Source: Aeromonas veronii bv. veronii (GTDB taxonomy: Bacteria > Pseudomonadota > Gammaproteobacteria > Enterobacterales > Aeromonadaceae). Taken from it: DNA of 62,049 nt. Location of the stretch: contig NZ_CDDK01000018.1 in NCBI RefSeq assembly GCF_000820225.1, positions 504,324-566,372 on the forward strand. The letters run 5' to 3'. The translations under genes were made by a program, and so were the position numbers. Positions 36,134-45,633 of the stretch are shown here, piece after piece. How positions within the stretch are numbered: position 1 is the stretch's first letter; the number at the start of each line of letters is the position of its first letter. The notes beneath the pieces are model-generated. The model had not been told where the DNA came from. It did no database searches and was given only the letters and a program-made list of their open reading frames with translations.

Positions 36134-37291
36134 TCAGCGAATGCCGCTGTCAGCCGGTTGGCTGACGGCGGGTGGTTGCCAGGGGGAGGCAATGACCTGA
36201 ACTCCCGGGGTCAGACGATCGATCCCTTCGATCACCACCTGTTGCCCGGCACTGAGCCCGGATGCGATGCGGTACTGGCTATTCACCAGTTCAGCGGTGT
36301 TGACCGGAACCAGCTGTGCCTGCCCCTGGCCATCCACCACCCACACGCTGGTCTGACCCGATGTGCGAACTACCGCCTGCTGGGGCACGGTCAGGGCGTT
36401 GTCATAGCGGGCCCGGGGAATGCGCGCCTGCACGTAGAGACCGGGCAACAGGCGCCGCTCAGGGTTATCCACCAGCACCCGCAGCAGCACGTCGCCGGTC
36501 CCGGCATCGACCTCGATGCCGGAGAAGAGGATGCGCCCCTGCATGCCCAGCGGTGTGCCATTGCTGCCGAGGATCTCTACCGCCAGTTCCGGTGCCGTTG
36601 AGCCAGCCTGCTGGCGCAGGGATTCCAGCACCGAGGCCGGTTGACGCACATCGACGTAGACCTGATCAATCTGCTGGATCCTAGCCATGGGGGTGGCATC
36701 GGTGGGCGACACCAGGGCCCCTTCACTCACCAGCGCCTGATCGATGCGCCCGGCGATGGGGGCCTCCACGCTGGCAAATTGCAGGTTCAGCTGGTGCCGG
36801 GCCAGAGTCGCCCTGGCCTGGGCTACATCGGCAGCCGCCTGATCCCGCAGGGAGACCGCATCGTCATAGGTCTGGCGGCTGATGGCATCGGTGCGCAGCA
36901 GCGGCTGCAGGCGCTCAATCTGGATACGGGCGCGGGCCAGCACCGCCTCGGCCCGTTGCAATGCGGCGGCGGCGCTGTCGACATCGGCCTTGAAGGGGGC
37001 CGGGTTTATCTGGAACAACACGGTACCTGCGCTGATCTCGGCGCCCTGCTCGAACAGGCGGCGCTGTACGATGCCGCTGATCTGGGCGCGAATGTCGGCG
37101 CTGCGCAGTGCCGCCACCCGGGCGGGCAGATCCTCGCTGATGACCAGCTCCCGACCAGTCAGAGTCAGCACCGACACCTGAGGAAGGGCGGGGGCCTCCT
37201 GCTCTTGCGGCGCGACATCGCAACCCGCCAACCCGAATGCGGCAATGACGGCGAGCAGGGCGCCCGCATACCGCTGTTTGACAAACATCAT
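36134..37291 (-). CDS. RND efflux periplasmic adaptor (membrane fusion) lipoprotein
   Basis: The partner of the RND pump: a lipid-anchored periplasmic protein that bridges the pump to the outer-membrane channel. It has 385 residues with a signal peptide and lipobox LAGC. The order is the typical MFP one: an N-terminal beta-barrel half, a biotinyl-lipoyl half (IRAQISGIVQRRLFEQGAEISAG), an alpha-hairpin (residues about 100-170), the second lipoyl half (FASVEAPIAGRIDQALVSEG), and a C-terminal barrel and membrane-proximal domain. It is the first gene of the two-gene efflux operon. Confidence 0.92.
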   Translation of the reverse strand: MMFVKQRYAGALLAVIAAFGLAGCDVAPQEQEAPALPQVSVLTLTGRELVISEDLPARVAALRSADIRAQISGIVQRRLFEQGAEISAGTVLFQINPAPFKADVDSAAAALQRAEAVLARARIQIERLQPLLRTDAISRQTYDDAVSLRDQAAADVAQARATLARHQLNLQFASVEAPIAGRIDQALVSEGALVSPTDATPMARIQQIDQVYVDVRQPASVLESLRQQAGSTAPELAVEILGSNGTPLGMQGRILFSGIEVDAGTGDVLLRVLVDNPERRLLPGLYVQARIPRARYDNALTVPQQAVVRTSGQTSVWVVDGQGQAQLVPVNTAELVNSQYRIASGLSAGQQVVIEGIDRLTPGVQVIASPWQPPAVSQPADSGIR

Positions 37292-37448
37292 CCACTCACC
37301 TCGTTAAACCGTCTCTCCGGTGTGATGTGACCGGAGAGTGCATCGAGCGGCTATTATGGCGAGGGGCTATTGCGAATGATTCGAGGCTTTGTGGAGAATC
37401 CATGGAGGCGATGATAAAGTTCAACGCCACCTTTTTTCGAGTCCGACT

Positions 37449-38177
37449 ATGTCCCATCTCAATGCTTCCGCCAGCCCGGCGGGCCAGTCACTGGTACTGA
37501 TTGCAGAGGATGAAGCCGAGATCGCCGACATCCTCGCCGCTTACCTGCAACGTCATGGCTTGCGCTCCCTGCACGCCGCCGATGGCCGTGAAGCGCTGGC
37601 CATGCATCAGGCATTCAAACCCGATCTCCTGCTGCTGGATGTGCAGATGCCGCAGCTGGATGGCTGGCAGGTGCTCAGCGAGATCCGGGCGCGCGGCGAT
37701 ACGCCGGTGATCATGCTGACCGCCCTCGATCAGGATCTCGACAAGCTGATGGGGCTGCGCATGGGGGCGGATGACTATGTGGTTAAACCCTTCAATCCGG
37801 CCGAAGTGGTGGCGCGAGTGCAGGCCGTGCTCAGGCGCACCCAGGCCGTAAAGCCTGCCACGGCGAACGTGCTGCGGGTCGGCCAGTTTCAGATCGATCT
37901 GGAGAGCCACGAGGCCAGCATTTTCCGCGATGACCAGCAGCAGGTGCTGGAGCTGACCCTGACCGAGTTCAAGTTGCTCGCCTCTTTGATGCGGGCGCCG
38001 AAACGGGTGTTCAGTCGCGCCGAACTGCTGACTCACTGCTTGCCGGAGGGGGATACCCAGGAGCGTACGGTGGATAGCCACATCAGCAAGTTGCGCAAAA
38101 AACTGGAGACACACGGTATTCAGGGGGTCCCCGCCAGTGTCTGGGGCGTTGGCTATCGCTTCGGGGGCGATGCATGA
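37449..38177 (+). CDS. OmpR-family response regulator (BaeR/AdeR-like)
   Basis: A DNA-binding response regulator of 242 residues. Receiver domain: acidic pocket EDE at residues 20-22, phospho-acceptor D64 in LLLLDVQMPQLDGW, and the Lys in DDYVVKPFNP. A winged-helix DNA-binding domain of OmpR type follows (LTLTEFKLLASLMRAPKRVFSR ending VWGVGYRFGG). The start ATG 37449 keeps the canonical receiver start. Its stop overlaps the kinase start in ATGA. It is divergent from the efflux operon, which it probably controls. Confidence 0.92.
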   Translation: MSHLNASASPAGQSLVLIAEDEAEIADILAAYLQRHGLRSLHAADGREALAMHQAFKPDLLLLDVQMPQLDGWQVLSEIRARGDTPVIMLTALDQDLDKLMGLRMGADDYVVKPFNPAEVVARVQAVLRRTQAVKPATANVLRVGQFQIDLESHEASIFRDDQQQVLELTLTEFKLLASLMRAPKRVFSRAELLTHCLPEGDTQERTVDSHISKLRKKLETHGIQGVPASVWGVGYRFGGDA

Positions 38178-39259
38178 AATCGGCGCCCGGCCTTCGCAGG
38201 CAGATCATCCGCTCTCTGGGCTTGATGACGCTTGGTATCATCTCCCTCGCGGTGATCGGCACCTATGTGTTTTATGGCATCGCCGTGGCGTTTGTACCGG
38301 GCAGCATCTCCGAGACCTGGGTGCCCTCCAGAGTCGAGATGATCTGGATCGGCTCCACCATTCTCATTGCATTGGGGATGGCGTTGTACGTGGCGGTGCG
38401 CCTCTCTCGTCGCATCCTGACTCCCCTCAACTCGGTGGCAACCAGCCTGCGCGAGGTGGCCGAGGGCAAACTCGATGCCCGCGTGCCGGAGGATGAGCAG
38501 GCGATCGGGGAGACGGCGCAACTGGTGCGCGACTTCAACGCCATGGCCGAGCGGCTGCAGAGCATGACCCGCGAGCGGGAGTTCTGGAATGCCGCCATTG
38601 CCCACGAGTTGCGCACTCCGGTGACCATTTTGCGCGGCCGTTTGCAGGGGCTGGCCGAAGGGGTATTTCCTCCCAGCAGCGAACTCTTCGAGGGGTTGCT
38701 GCGTCAGGTGGAGGGGCTCAATCACCTGATCGAGGATTTGCGGGTATTGAGCCTCAACGACAGCGGCCATCTGGAGTTACAGCGGACCGAGGTCAGGCTG
38801 GCCGACGAGCTTGCCGTGGTGCTTGAGGCGTTTGCCAGCCCTCTGGCGGCGAGCGGATTTGTGTTGCAGCGGGAGCTCGATAGCGAACTTCATGTCTGCT
38901 GCGATCTGTTTCGTATCCGTCAGGCTCTGATGGCGCTGTTGGAAAATGCCCAGAAGCACGCGCTGCCGGGCCTGCTGACCGTGCGGCTGTATCGCTTGGA
39001 GAGTGTGTGCGTCCTGAGTGTGGAAGATGAGGGGCCAGGCATCAGCGAGGAGGTCGCCGCCTGTATCTTCGATGCGTTTCGTCGGGGAGAGCCGTCACGC
39101 TCGCGCAAGAGCGGCGGCAGCGGACTTGGGCTCGCCGTGGTCAAGGCGATTGCCGAGGCCCACGGCGGCAGCGCGGTTTGCCAATCTACCGGACGGGGAG
39201 GGAGCCGATTCGTGCTCTCCTGGCCCATCTCGGCCATGTCCGGTGGCCCTGAAACCTAG
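38174..39259 (+). CDS. Sensor histidine kinase (BaeS/AdeS-like)
   Basis: A membrane sensor kinase of 361 residues: helix about 15-41, a short periplasmic loop, helix about 56-76, then HAMP, then HisKA with the phosphorylated H144 in IAHELRTPVTILRGRL. The HATPase domain has its N box (LLENAQKHAL), G1 box (DEGPGI) and G2 box (GSGLGLAVVK). The short periplasmic part suggests sensing within the membrane. Length and layout match AdeS, the regulator of the Acinetobacter AdeAB pump. It is translated together with the regulator. Confidence 0.92.
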   Translation: MKSAPGLRRQIIRSLGLMTLGIISLAVIGTYVFYGIAVAFVPGSISETWVPSRVEMIWIGSTILIALGMALYVAVRLSRRILTPLNSVATSLREVAEGKLDARVPEDEQAIGETAQLVRDFNAMAERLQSMTREREFWNAAIAHELRTPVTILRGRLQGLAEGVFPPSSELFEGLLRQVEGLNHLIEDLRVLSLNDSGHLELQRTEVRLADELAVVLEAFASPLAASGFVLQRELDSELHVCCDLFRIRQALMALLENAQKHALPGLLTVRLYRLESVCVLSVEDEGPGISEEVAACIFDAFRRGEPSRSRKSGGSGLGLAVVKAIAEAHGGSAVCQSTGRGGSRFVLSWPISAMSGGPET

Positions 39260-39502
39260 CCTGCGGGCGGCAGGTTCTGATGAGGCTATACAGCTGACAG
39301 CTGCCCGCACAGGGGCGTTCGACAAGCGACCGTTATAGGGTTTTCTACCGCTTGTGCCGGGTGAGCAGGAGGGGTTTGGACATGGCTCATTTGGCGCGAA
39401 ATCATGGTTTTTTGCCGCTAAAAATTGAAACCGTTTTCAGAAATCCTTTTCAACTGTGATCCGCTTCAAAGCTTTTTCGGGCGCCAACCTCTAGCATTGG
39501 CT

Positions 39503-39614
39503 CCACGAATTAGGGGCTAGCGCTCCCGATTTTCCCGCTGTGGGAGGTAACCGGATGATCCGGCTATTTCCTTCGTTACTTTCGACGGTCATCATGGATG
39601 GCCGTTTTTTTTTG
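39503..39614 (+). ncRNA. Candidate small RNA or leader
   Basis: Between the kinase gene and the helicase gene, a run of hairpins is followed by an intrinsic terminator. The hairpins are CTCCC (39523-39527) with GGGAG (39542-39546), and CCGGA/TCCGG (39551-39563). Next comes an unpaired U/C-rich stretch, then the stem ACGGTCAT/ATGGCCGT (39585-39605, one G-T pair) with nine T. A -10-like TAGCAT lies at 39493-39498. Known sRNA families are not recognised, and a kinase-operon terminator or helicase leader are alternatives. The remaining part 39260-39502 holds nothing I can support. Confidence 0.35.
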
Positions 39615-39692
39615 AGTTATTTCACGGTAAAGGGTCGAGCCGCTGGCGCTTTACCGTTAAAATTCCGCTTTTGCACTTGCCCGTGAGTCTTG

Positions 39693-42600
39693 ATGTCTGC
39701 GTCCACCCTCTCTTCGGATAGTTATGCCCTGCTCGCCACCCTGCAATTGCAGCGCGTTGCCAGTACCCGTTTGCTGCAAGAACAACTGGCGATAGGCCAT
39801 GCCCTGATCGATAAACTGACCCGACTGCAGGATGCGGGGCTGGTCAGATTGCGCGGGGAGCAGCAGTGGAGCCTGACCGCCGAGGGGACGCTGGCGCTGA
39901 TCCTGGGGGTGCGTGCCGGTCTCTGCCCGGCGCCTGACTGGAGCCGGGTGCCCTCATTGACCGGGCAGGATCTTACCCATGCGGTGGTGCGCGAGCTCTG
40001 CCGCGGCAAGGCGGGGGAGATCCCGACCTATTTCTCGGCCAGCGATCTGCTGACCCTGCTCGATACCCCGGACGCTCACCAGTTGCTGGCGGGCTCCAGC
40101 CCCGCCTGGCAGCAAATGTTGCTGGAGCACTTCTCGCTGCAACTCTTGCTTGATGCCCCCTATGAAGATCGCTGGCCGCTGGCCAATGCGCTGGTGCGCT
40201 GCGCCCCCGAGGTGCAGGCCCGGGCCAAAGCGTTCGAGGCGGAGTGGCGCTGGCTCTGCGGGGATGGCGAGAGCACATCGCCAACCGGCGAGGACAAGGA
40301 TGCCGCCCCCGGCTGGCCAGCCCTGCAGGCGCTGGCCCAACAGAGCCAGAGCGGCCCGCTTGGCGAGCGACTGCTCACCGCACTGGGCCAGTGGCAGGCA
40401 ACCGATGAGGGTGAAGCGGGCCAGTGGCCCCGTTCATTCAGCGCCCTGCTCTGGCTTGGCTGGTTGCAGCAGGCCGATCCCGTCATCGCCAGCGAACAGC
40501 GCAAGAAGTGGCAGCGCAGTCTGACTGGCCAGTTCCCCCTGCTTGCCGACTTGCTTAGCCAGTGGGCGGGCGATCGCCACGGTCAGGCGGTCGGCCTGTT
40601 CGATACCCTGCAACTGCCGGTGGAGGAGCTCCACTGGGGCTATCTCTGGCTCGATCTCTGTGCGCTGGCCCGTCACGGTGCCCAGAGCCCGCAGGTGGCC
40701 ATGTTGCACAAGTGGGATCTCTCCCATCTGCTCGATGCCGAGCCCCATCATCGCCTGATGGCGTTTTGTCAGGATCTGCTGCGCATCTTGTTGGGCGAGG
40801 CGGCCAAAGGGGCGCCCTTGTGCCAACTGCGCGGCAGTGAGGAGAGTACGCAAGAGGGCAGTGACGAGCAGGATGATGACGGGGACGAGGATAAAACCGC
40901 GGCCTCTGCCAGCTGGCTCAACTGGTTGCAGGGACTGGGACGCTCCAGTGGCGTGCGCAAGCCGCAGGAGCGGTTGGTGTGGCTGCTCCATGCTGATGGT
41001 CCCGAGCTGGAGTGCAAGATCCAGAAGCTCAGTACCAAGGGGGAGTGGACCGCCGGTCGCCGGGTCGATCCAGCCCTGCTCTCTACCCAGTATGCCGCCA
41101 TGCTCGATGAGCACGACTGGGCACTGGTCCGCACCCTGCCACGGGTGATGGGACGACTGCCGCGGGATGTCTGGGCGCCGCTGGCCGATCACCCCCGCTT
41201 GTTCAACGCCAAGGGGCAGAAGCTGCAACTGGCCATCAGCGCCCCCCTGCTGCAGGTGGTGGCCACCGAACAGGGGATGAGCGCGCAGCTCTGCCCCGAT
41301 GCGGCCGCCCGCGGGGCTCATATCATGCCGCTGGCGCAGGATCTGTGGCAGCTGATCCTTACCCCGCAGCCGCTGCTCGACCGCTTGCCAGCGCTCGAAT
41401 CTATCCCGCTGCTGCCCGCCGAGGGGCTGGCCGAGCTGCAACGCACCCTGGACGCCATTCCCGAGCTGCCCTGGCATAGTCAGGTTGCGGGGCTTAGCGG
41501 CAACGCCGAACTGGCTTCCTGGCCGGGCATTCCTTCGGTGCAACTGGATTGGCAGGATGGCCAGCTGTCGGTCAAGCTGGTGACCCGCTTTGAGGATCTG
41601 CCGCCCCAGCCCCTTGGCAAGGGGGAGGCGATCGTGCGGCAGGGGATCAAGGCGTACCACTACTGGCAGAGGGATCTCGCTGCCGAGAAGCTGCAGGCCC
41701 AGCTACTGCGCAATCAATTGCCCATCGGCCTGCCCGGCAGCGAGTGGCTGCTGCAGGGGGAACAGGCGCTGGCGCTGGTCAATGCCCTGCCCGAGCTAGT
41801 GGATGCCGGTGTGGTCATTCACTGGCATCAGGACAGCGCCCGCCTCAAGAGCCTCGATGAAGCGGCTCTGAGCCTGCGCATCGAGCGGCGGCAGGACTGG
41901 TTCCAGGTCGAAGGGGCACTGGCGCTTGATGAGCACCAGATCCTCGATCTGCGCCTTATTCTGCGCCAGATGACCCCGGGGCAGCGCACCGTTCAGCTCG
42001 ACGAGAAGACCAGCCTGATGCTGAGCGACAAGCTGGTGGAGCGGCTCACCATGCTGGGGGCCATGCTCGATGAAGAGCAGCGCATCAACAACAAGCTGGC
42101 CTATCCGCTCACTCGTCTGCTCTCGGTCATTACCACCGAAGGGGATGCAGCGTGGCAATCCCTGCAGCAGGAGTGGCAGCAGGAGGTCGATTGCCCGGAC
42201 GAGCTGCTTACCTCCCTGCGGGACTATCAGAAAGAGGGGGTGCGCTGGATGGCGACCCTGGCCCATCATGGTTTTGGTGCCTGTCTGGCCGATGACATGG
42301 GTCTGGGCAAGACGCTGCAGGCGCTTATCGTGCTGCGGATGCGCCAGCACCTTGGCCCTGCGCTGGTGGTGGTACCCAAGTCAGTGGTCACCAACTGGCA
42401 GGAGGAGGTGGCCCGTTTCGCCCCCGAGCTGGATGTGGTGGTGTTCGAGAACCCGGCCGAGCGGGAGGGGATCATTCGCGAGGCCAAGGCCGGTCAGGTG
42501 ATCCTCATCAACTACGGCATGCTCGGCAGCCTGGCGGAGGCGCTCAAGTCCCGCCGCTGGTCTTCCATGGTGCTTGATGAGGCCCAGCAAATCAAAAACG

Positions 42601-43568
42601 CCGGCACCCAGCGCGCCAAGTTGCTGTTCCAGCTCGACGGCGATTTTCGCCTCGCCCTCTCCGGCACCCCCATCGAGAACCATCTGGGGGAGCTGTGGAG
42701 CCTCTTCACCTTTATCAACCCGGGGCTGCTCGGCAGCCTTGGCGAGTTCAAGCGCCGCTTTGGCAAGGCGGTCAAGGATCCCCAGCATATGGCGCTGCTG
42801 CGGGCGGTGATCAGCCCCTTTATCCTGCGTCGTCTCAAGCAGCAGGTGCTGACCGAGCTGCCGGACAAGACCGAGATCATTCACCACATCAGCCTCTCCC
42901 CCGAAGAGCGTCAGCTCTACGAGGCGACCCGACGGGAAGTGGTGCAGCAGGTGCAAAGCGCCGATGGTCGCGCCCTGATGCATGTACTGAGTGGCCTGAC
43001 CCGGCTGCGCCGTCTCTGCTGCTCACCGGAGCTGGTGATGCCCGAGTGGTCGCAGACCAGCAGCAAGCTGGACGAGGCGATGGCCCTGCTGGAAGAGGCG
43101 ATCGACGGTGGTCATCGGGTGCTGGTGTTCAGCCAGTTTGTCGATCTGCTGAGTCTGTTGCGGGCCCGCATCGAGCAGAAATCCTGGGATTACTGCTATC
43201 TGGATGGGGGCTGCTCTGCCAAGTCCCGTCAGGACTCCATCCTGCGTTTTCGTCATGAGGAGGTGCCGCTGTTTCTCATCAGCCTCAAGGCGGGGGGCAC
43301 CGGTCTCAACCTCACCCAGGCCGATACCGTGCTGCACCTCGATCCCTGGTGGAACCCGGCAGTGGAAGATCAGGCGAGCGATCGGGCTCACCGCATGGGC
43401 CAGACCCAGCCGGTGACCGTGTACCGGCTGGTGTGCGAGCAGACGGTGGAGGAGAAGATTGTCGCCCTGCACGACGAGAAGCGGGCGCTGGCCGATGGCC
43501 TGCTGAGCGGCCAGTCCGAGGTGCGCGGGCTGGATGTGGAGAGCCTGCGGGCCCTGCTGATGGGCTGA
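39693..43568 (+). CDS. SNF2-family DEAD/DEAH-box helicase-like ATPase
   Basis: A predicted 1291-residue protein. The C-terminal 450 residues form a SNF2 ATPase: motif I ADDMGLGKT (about residue 866), the DEAQ-box LDEAQQIKN (about residue 960), and the helicase-C part with VLVFSQFVDLL (about 1130) and LKAGGTGLNLTQADTV through DRAHRMGQ (about 1200-1237). The first 830 residues match no family I recognise; they contain a helical start resembling a winged helix and an acidic patch SDEQDDDGDED near residue 390. SNF2 proteins move along DNA or strip proteins from it. It is not RapA (shorter, different N-terminus). It is a single gene closed by a strong terminator. Confidence 0.85.
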   Translation: MSASTLSSDSYALLATLQLQRVASTRLLQEQLAIGHALIDKLTRLQDAGLVRLRGEQQWSLTAEGTLALILGVRAGLCPAPDWSRVPSLTGQDLTHAVVRELCRGKAGEIPTYFSASDLLTLLDTPDAHQLLAGSSPAWQQMLLEHFSLQLLLDAPYEDRWPLANALVRCAPEVQARAKAFEAEWRWLCGDGESTSPTGEDKDAAPGWPALQALAQQSQSGPLGERLLTALGQWQATDEGEAGQWPRSFSALLWLGWLQQADPVIASEQRKKWQRSLTGQFPLLADLLSQWAGDRHGQAVGLFDTLQLPVEELHWGYLWLDLCALARHGAQSPQVAMLHKWDLSHLLDAEPHHRLMAFCQDLLRILLGEAAKGAPLCQLRGSEESTQEGSDEQDDDGDEDKTAASASWLNWLQGLGRSSGVRKPQERLVWLLHADGPELECKIQKLSTKGEWTAGRRVDPALLSTQYAAMLDEHDWALVRTLPRVMGRLPRDVWAPLADHPRLFNAKGQKLQLAISAPLLQVVATEQGMSAQLCPDAAARGAHIMPLAQDLWQLILTPQPLLDRLPALESIPLLPAEGLAELQRTLDAIPELPWHSQVAGLSGNAELASWPGIPSVQLDWQDGQLSVKLVTRFEDLPPQPLGKGEAIVRQGIKAYHYWQRDLAAEKLQAQLLRNQLPIGLPGSEWLLQGEQALALVNALPELVDAGVVIHWHQDSARLKSLDEAALSLRIERRQDWFQVEGALALDEHQILDLRLILRQMTPGQRTVQLDEKTSLMLSDKLVERLTMLGAMLDEEQRINNKLAYPLTRLLSVITTEGDAAWQSLQQEWQQEVDCPDELLTSLRDYQKEGVRWMATLAHHGFGACLADDMGLGKTLQALIVLRMRQHLGPALVVVPKSVVTNWQEEVARFAPELDVVVFENPAEREGIIREAKAGQVILINYGMLGSLAEALKSRRWSSMVLDEAQQIKNAGTQRAKLLFQLDGDFRLALSGTPIENHLGELWSLFTFINPGLLGSLGEFKRRFGKAVKDPQHMALLRAVISPFILRRLKQQVLTELPDKTEIIHHISLSPEERQLYEATRREVVQQVQSADGRALMHVLSGLTRLRRLCCSPELVMPEWSQTSSKLDEAMALLEEAIDGGHRVLVFSQFVDLLSLLRARIEQKSWDYCYLDGGCSAKSRQDSILRFRHEEVPLFLISLKAGGTGLNLTQADTVLHLDPWWNPAVEDQASDRAHRMGQTQPVTVYRLVCEQTVEEKIVALHDEKRALADGLLSGQSEVRGLDVESLRALLMG

Positions 43569-43604
43569 TTGGCGACGCCGCCTTACATACCGTCTATCGA
43601 TACA

Positions 43605-43646
43605 GAAAAGGGGAGAACATCCAGAGATGTTCTCCCCTTTCTTATT
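43605..43646. terminator. Bidirectional terminator after SNF2 helicase
   Basis: A 15-pair stem AAAGGGGAGAACATC/GATGTTCTCCCCTTT with loop CAGA, T-rich on the plus strand, lies between the converging helicase and tus genes. Confidence 0.9.
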
Positions 43647-43724
43647 TGGGGTGCTGATGCGGGATACTTCGTTTATCGCGGCAAGGCGGCCCGGTTATCC
43701 CTGAACCAGCTATCCCTGATCCAG

Positions 43725-44618
43725 TCACCCCTGATAGAGATAGAGGTGCAGCCGCTCGATGATGGGCTCGCCGCCAATCTTGCGATCTCGCCGCGCCTGC
43801 CGGCTCTTGGGGGGATAGTTGCCCAGATGAGTGACCGCAGGCGGGGTATCCGAGCAGAGCAAGAGCGGCAGGCTCGCCTTGATCTGCTGCTTGCGCGGGG
43901 TGCGCTCCAGCCAGAGCAGATTGATCATCGGGTGGGTCTTGACCGGGCGGCGGATCCGCAGCTCGGCATCGGCGGGCAGGCGGCGAATATCGTACACCTC
44001 CTGATCCACCATCTTGCTCCACTCCTCGTTGTTGGAGAGGGCCGGTATGTAGCGGCGGCTGCGCTCCAGCATCTCAAGCACCTGCTCGCGACTGAGGCGA
44101 TTGATGGTCTGCTTGTCAGCCCAGGTAAAGCCGAGGGATTGCAGCTCCCCCGCCAACAGGGTCAGTTTGCGGTAGACCTGTAGGGTGATCACCCCGGGCA
44201 GGGCGGTATGTACCAGCTCGAACTTCTCGTCCCGTCCCCCCGCCTGCTGCACCAGCGCTTTGAAATCGAGCTTGCGCTGATTGATCTCCTCAACCAGAGG
44301 CTGGATCAACGGAGCGGCGGCGGCAGGAAAGCGCAACCAGCCGGGCAGCCGATGAGTTGCCTTGGTGGAGCAGCCGGGGCGGGCGCTGTGATCCCGATAG
44401 GCGGCGAGGGTGGCCGCCAGTGCGGCTTCACCGTTGAGATAGCCCACCTCGATTTGCTCGATCGGGTCGTGCTCTTCCCCCTGTGCAACCGGGGGGAGAG
44501 GATAGACATGAGCCTCCTGCAGCTTGAGTTGGCCAAGCAGATCGGCCAGCTGGTTGAGAGAGGCTTCAATGGCGGCCATCTGTTGACGCAGGGCGGCGGT
44601 CGGGGTAAAGGTATCCAT
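43725..44618 (-). CDS. tus: Replication terminator protein Tus
   Basis: Tus binds Ter sites and stops replication forks coming from one side. The 297-residue protein aligns end to end in pattern with E. coli Tus (309 residues): VYPLPPVAQGEEHDPIEQIEV near the start, ELVHTALPGVITLQVYRKLTLL in the middle, then FTWADKQTINRLSREQVLEMLE, and the C-terminal ELRIRRPVKTHP and ERLHLYLY. ATG 44618 is the start, with AGGA 6 bases upstream; the longer frame to 44795 adds residues not found in Tus. The gene implies a working Ter system, and its presence suggests this region lies towards the replication terminus. Confidence 0.88.
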   Translation of the reverse strand: MDTFTPTAALRQQMAAIEASLNQLADLLGQLKLQEAHVYPLPPVAQGEEHDPIEQIEVGYLNGEAALAATLAAYRDHSARPGCSTKATHRLPGWLRFPAAAAPLIQPLVEEINQRKLDFKALVQQAGGRDEKFELVHTALPGVITLQVYRKLTLLAGELQSLGFTWADKQTINRLSREQVLEMLERSRRYIPALSNNEEWSKMVDQEVYDIRRLPADAELRIRRPVKTHPMINLLWLERTPRKQQIKASLPLLLCSDTPPAVTHLGNYPPKSRQARRDRKIGGEPIIERLHLYLYQG

Positions 44619-45141
44619 TGATGATCCTGTGGTTTCATCCGCCTCTGACGGCATAAACGATGGCGTCAGGGCAGGGGAATAAACTACTGTGTAAATAACC
44701 ATATCAGTATGCCGGTTGCGCGCCAAGAGGGGCGTTTTCGGGTCTTCATCGAGGGAGCTGCGCGGGAGGAAAAGTAAGTTTGTTTTATGTTTCATTGTGT
44801 TAATTTAAGATCACAAAGAGATCGCAAAATTAACGATCGAATGTAATGACGGGGTTGCCACCCATGGCACGTCTGTTGGCGAGTGCATAGGCAATGCGGT
44901 AAATTGCATATGTAAGGTGGTGCCATGCAGCACAATATGCTGCGGGCCGTTGATGGTCGAATAGCGACTTAATTATTCTTTATAAATCAAAGCATTAAAA
45001 TTGTATCAGTCAGTTTTTTACTATTAGTTTTCCTAATGTAACGTATCAAAATTCGTCAATTGAGTCGGCCCTGCGCCCTGACTAAGCTTTGCGCATCAAA
45101 TAAAGCCCAGTGCGTAAACAAATATTCAGAGGAGCCACATC
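44619..45141. other. Long intergenic region upstream of tus and the DUF1127 gene
   Basis: About 520 bases, AT-rich at 44930-45060, holding the divergent promoters of tus and the DUF1127 gene. Visible items are a hairpin GCAGCA/TGCTGC (44927-44943), a small TGCCA/TGGCA palindrome near 44850-44870, and a weak Ter-like sequence at 44678-44700. No gene is supported. Confidence 0.5.
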
Positions 45142-45351
45142 ATGGCCAACATGACTTATACCGAAACCGGTTACCAGCATTCCAGCCAATTGAATCTGGT
45201 TGCTCGCATTAAAATGACCGTTCTGACCTGGCTGGAGCGCAGCCGCAGCCGTCGCCAGCTCTCCGAGCTGCCCGAGTACCTGCTCAAAGACATCGGCCTG
45301 AACGAAGCTGACCGTTATCAAGAGACCACCAAGCCGTTCTGGCGTGGTTGA
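45142..45351 (+). CDS. DUF1127 small protein
   Basis: A 69-residue protein: a hydrophobic N-terminal helix (SQLNLVARIKMTVLTWLERSR) followed by the DUF1127 signature SRRQLSELPEYLLKDIGL and an acidic tail. DUF1127 proteins are small and common; some influence stress response or RNA and phosphate metabolism in alpha-proteobacteria, but the role here is unknown. A strong GAGGAG lies 9 bases upstream, suggesting high translation. Confidence 0.85.
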   Translation: MANMTYTETGYQHSSQLNLVARIKMTVLTWLERSRSRRQLSELPEYLLKDIGLNEADRYQETTKPFWRG

Positions 45352-45633
45352 TCTACCGGGCATGGATGCCTTGTTTTTCTGCTGAGTCGTTTGCTGTTCT
45401 GCCCCGTGGCGCCCGGCCGCCAAGTCTGTCATTGTCTGTTTTATCTCTCCCCGTTTTACGTTGATCCTTTTTCCTCTCCTCTTTATTCCATATCGCTACC
45501 GTCATTGCTGTCGTCGTTCGATTGTTATCACACTTGTATCGTTAATGTTTGAATTTGTTTAAAAAACGATTTTAAGCCGTGATGCCTTGCGTATAATCCG
45601 GCCATAGTGTTCCAGCGCAAGAGGGTGAGACGG

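Noticed and set aside
44619..44795. N-terminal extension of tus to ATG 44795
   Set aside because: The extra 59 residues are absent from Tus proteins, while ATG 44618 has a good ribosome site and aligns with the Tus start.
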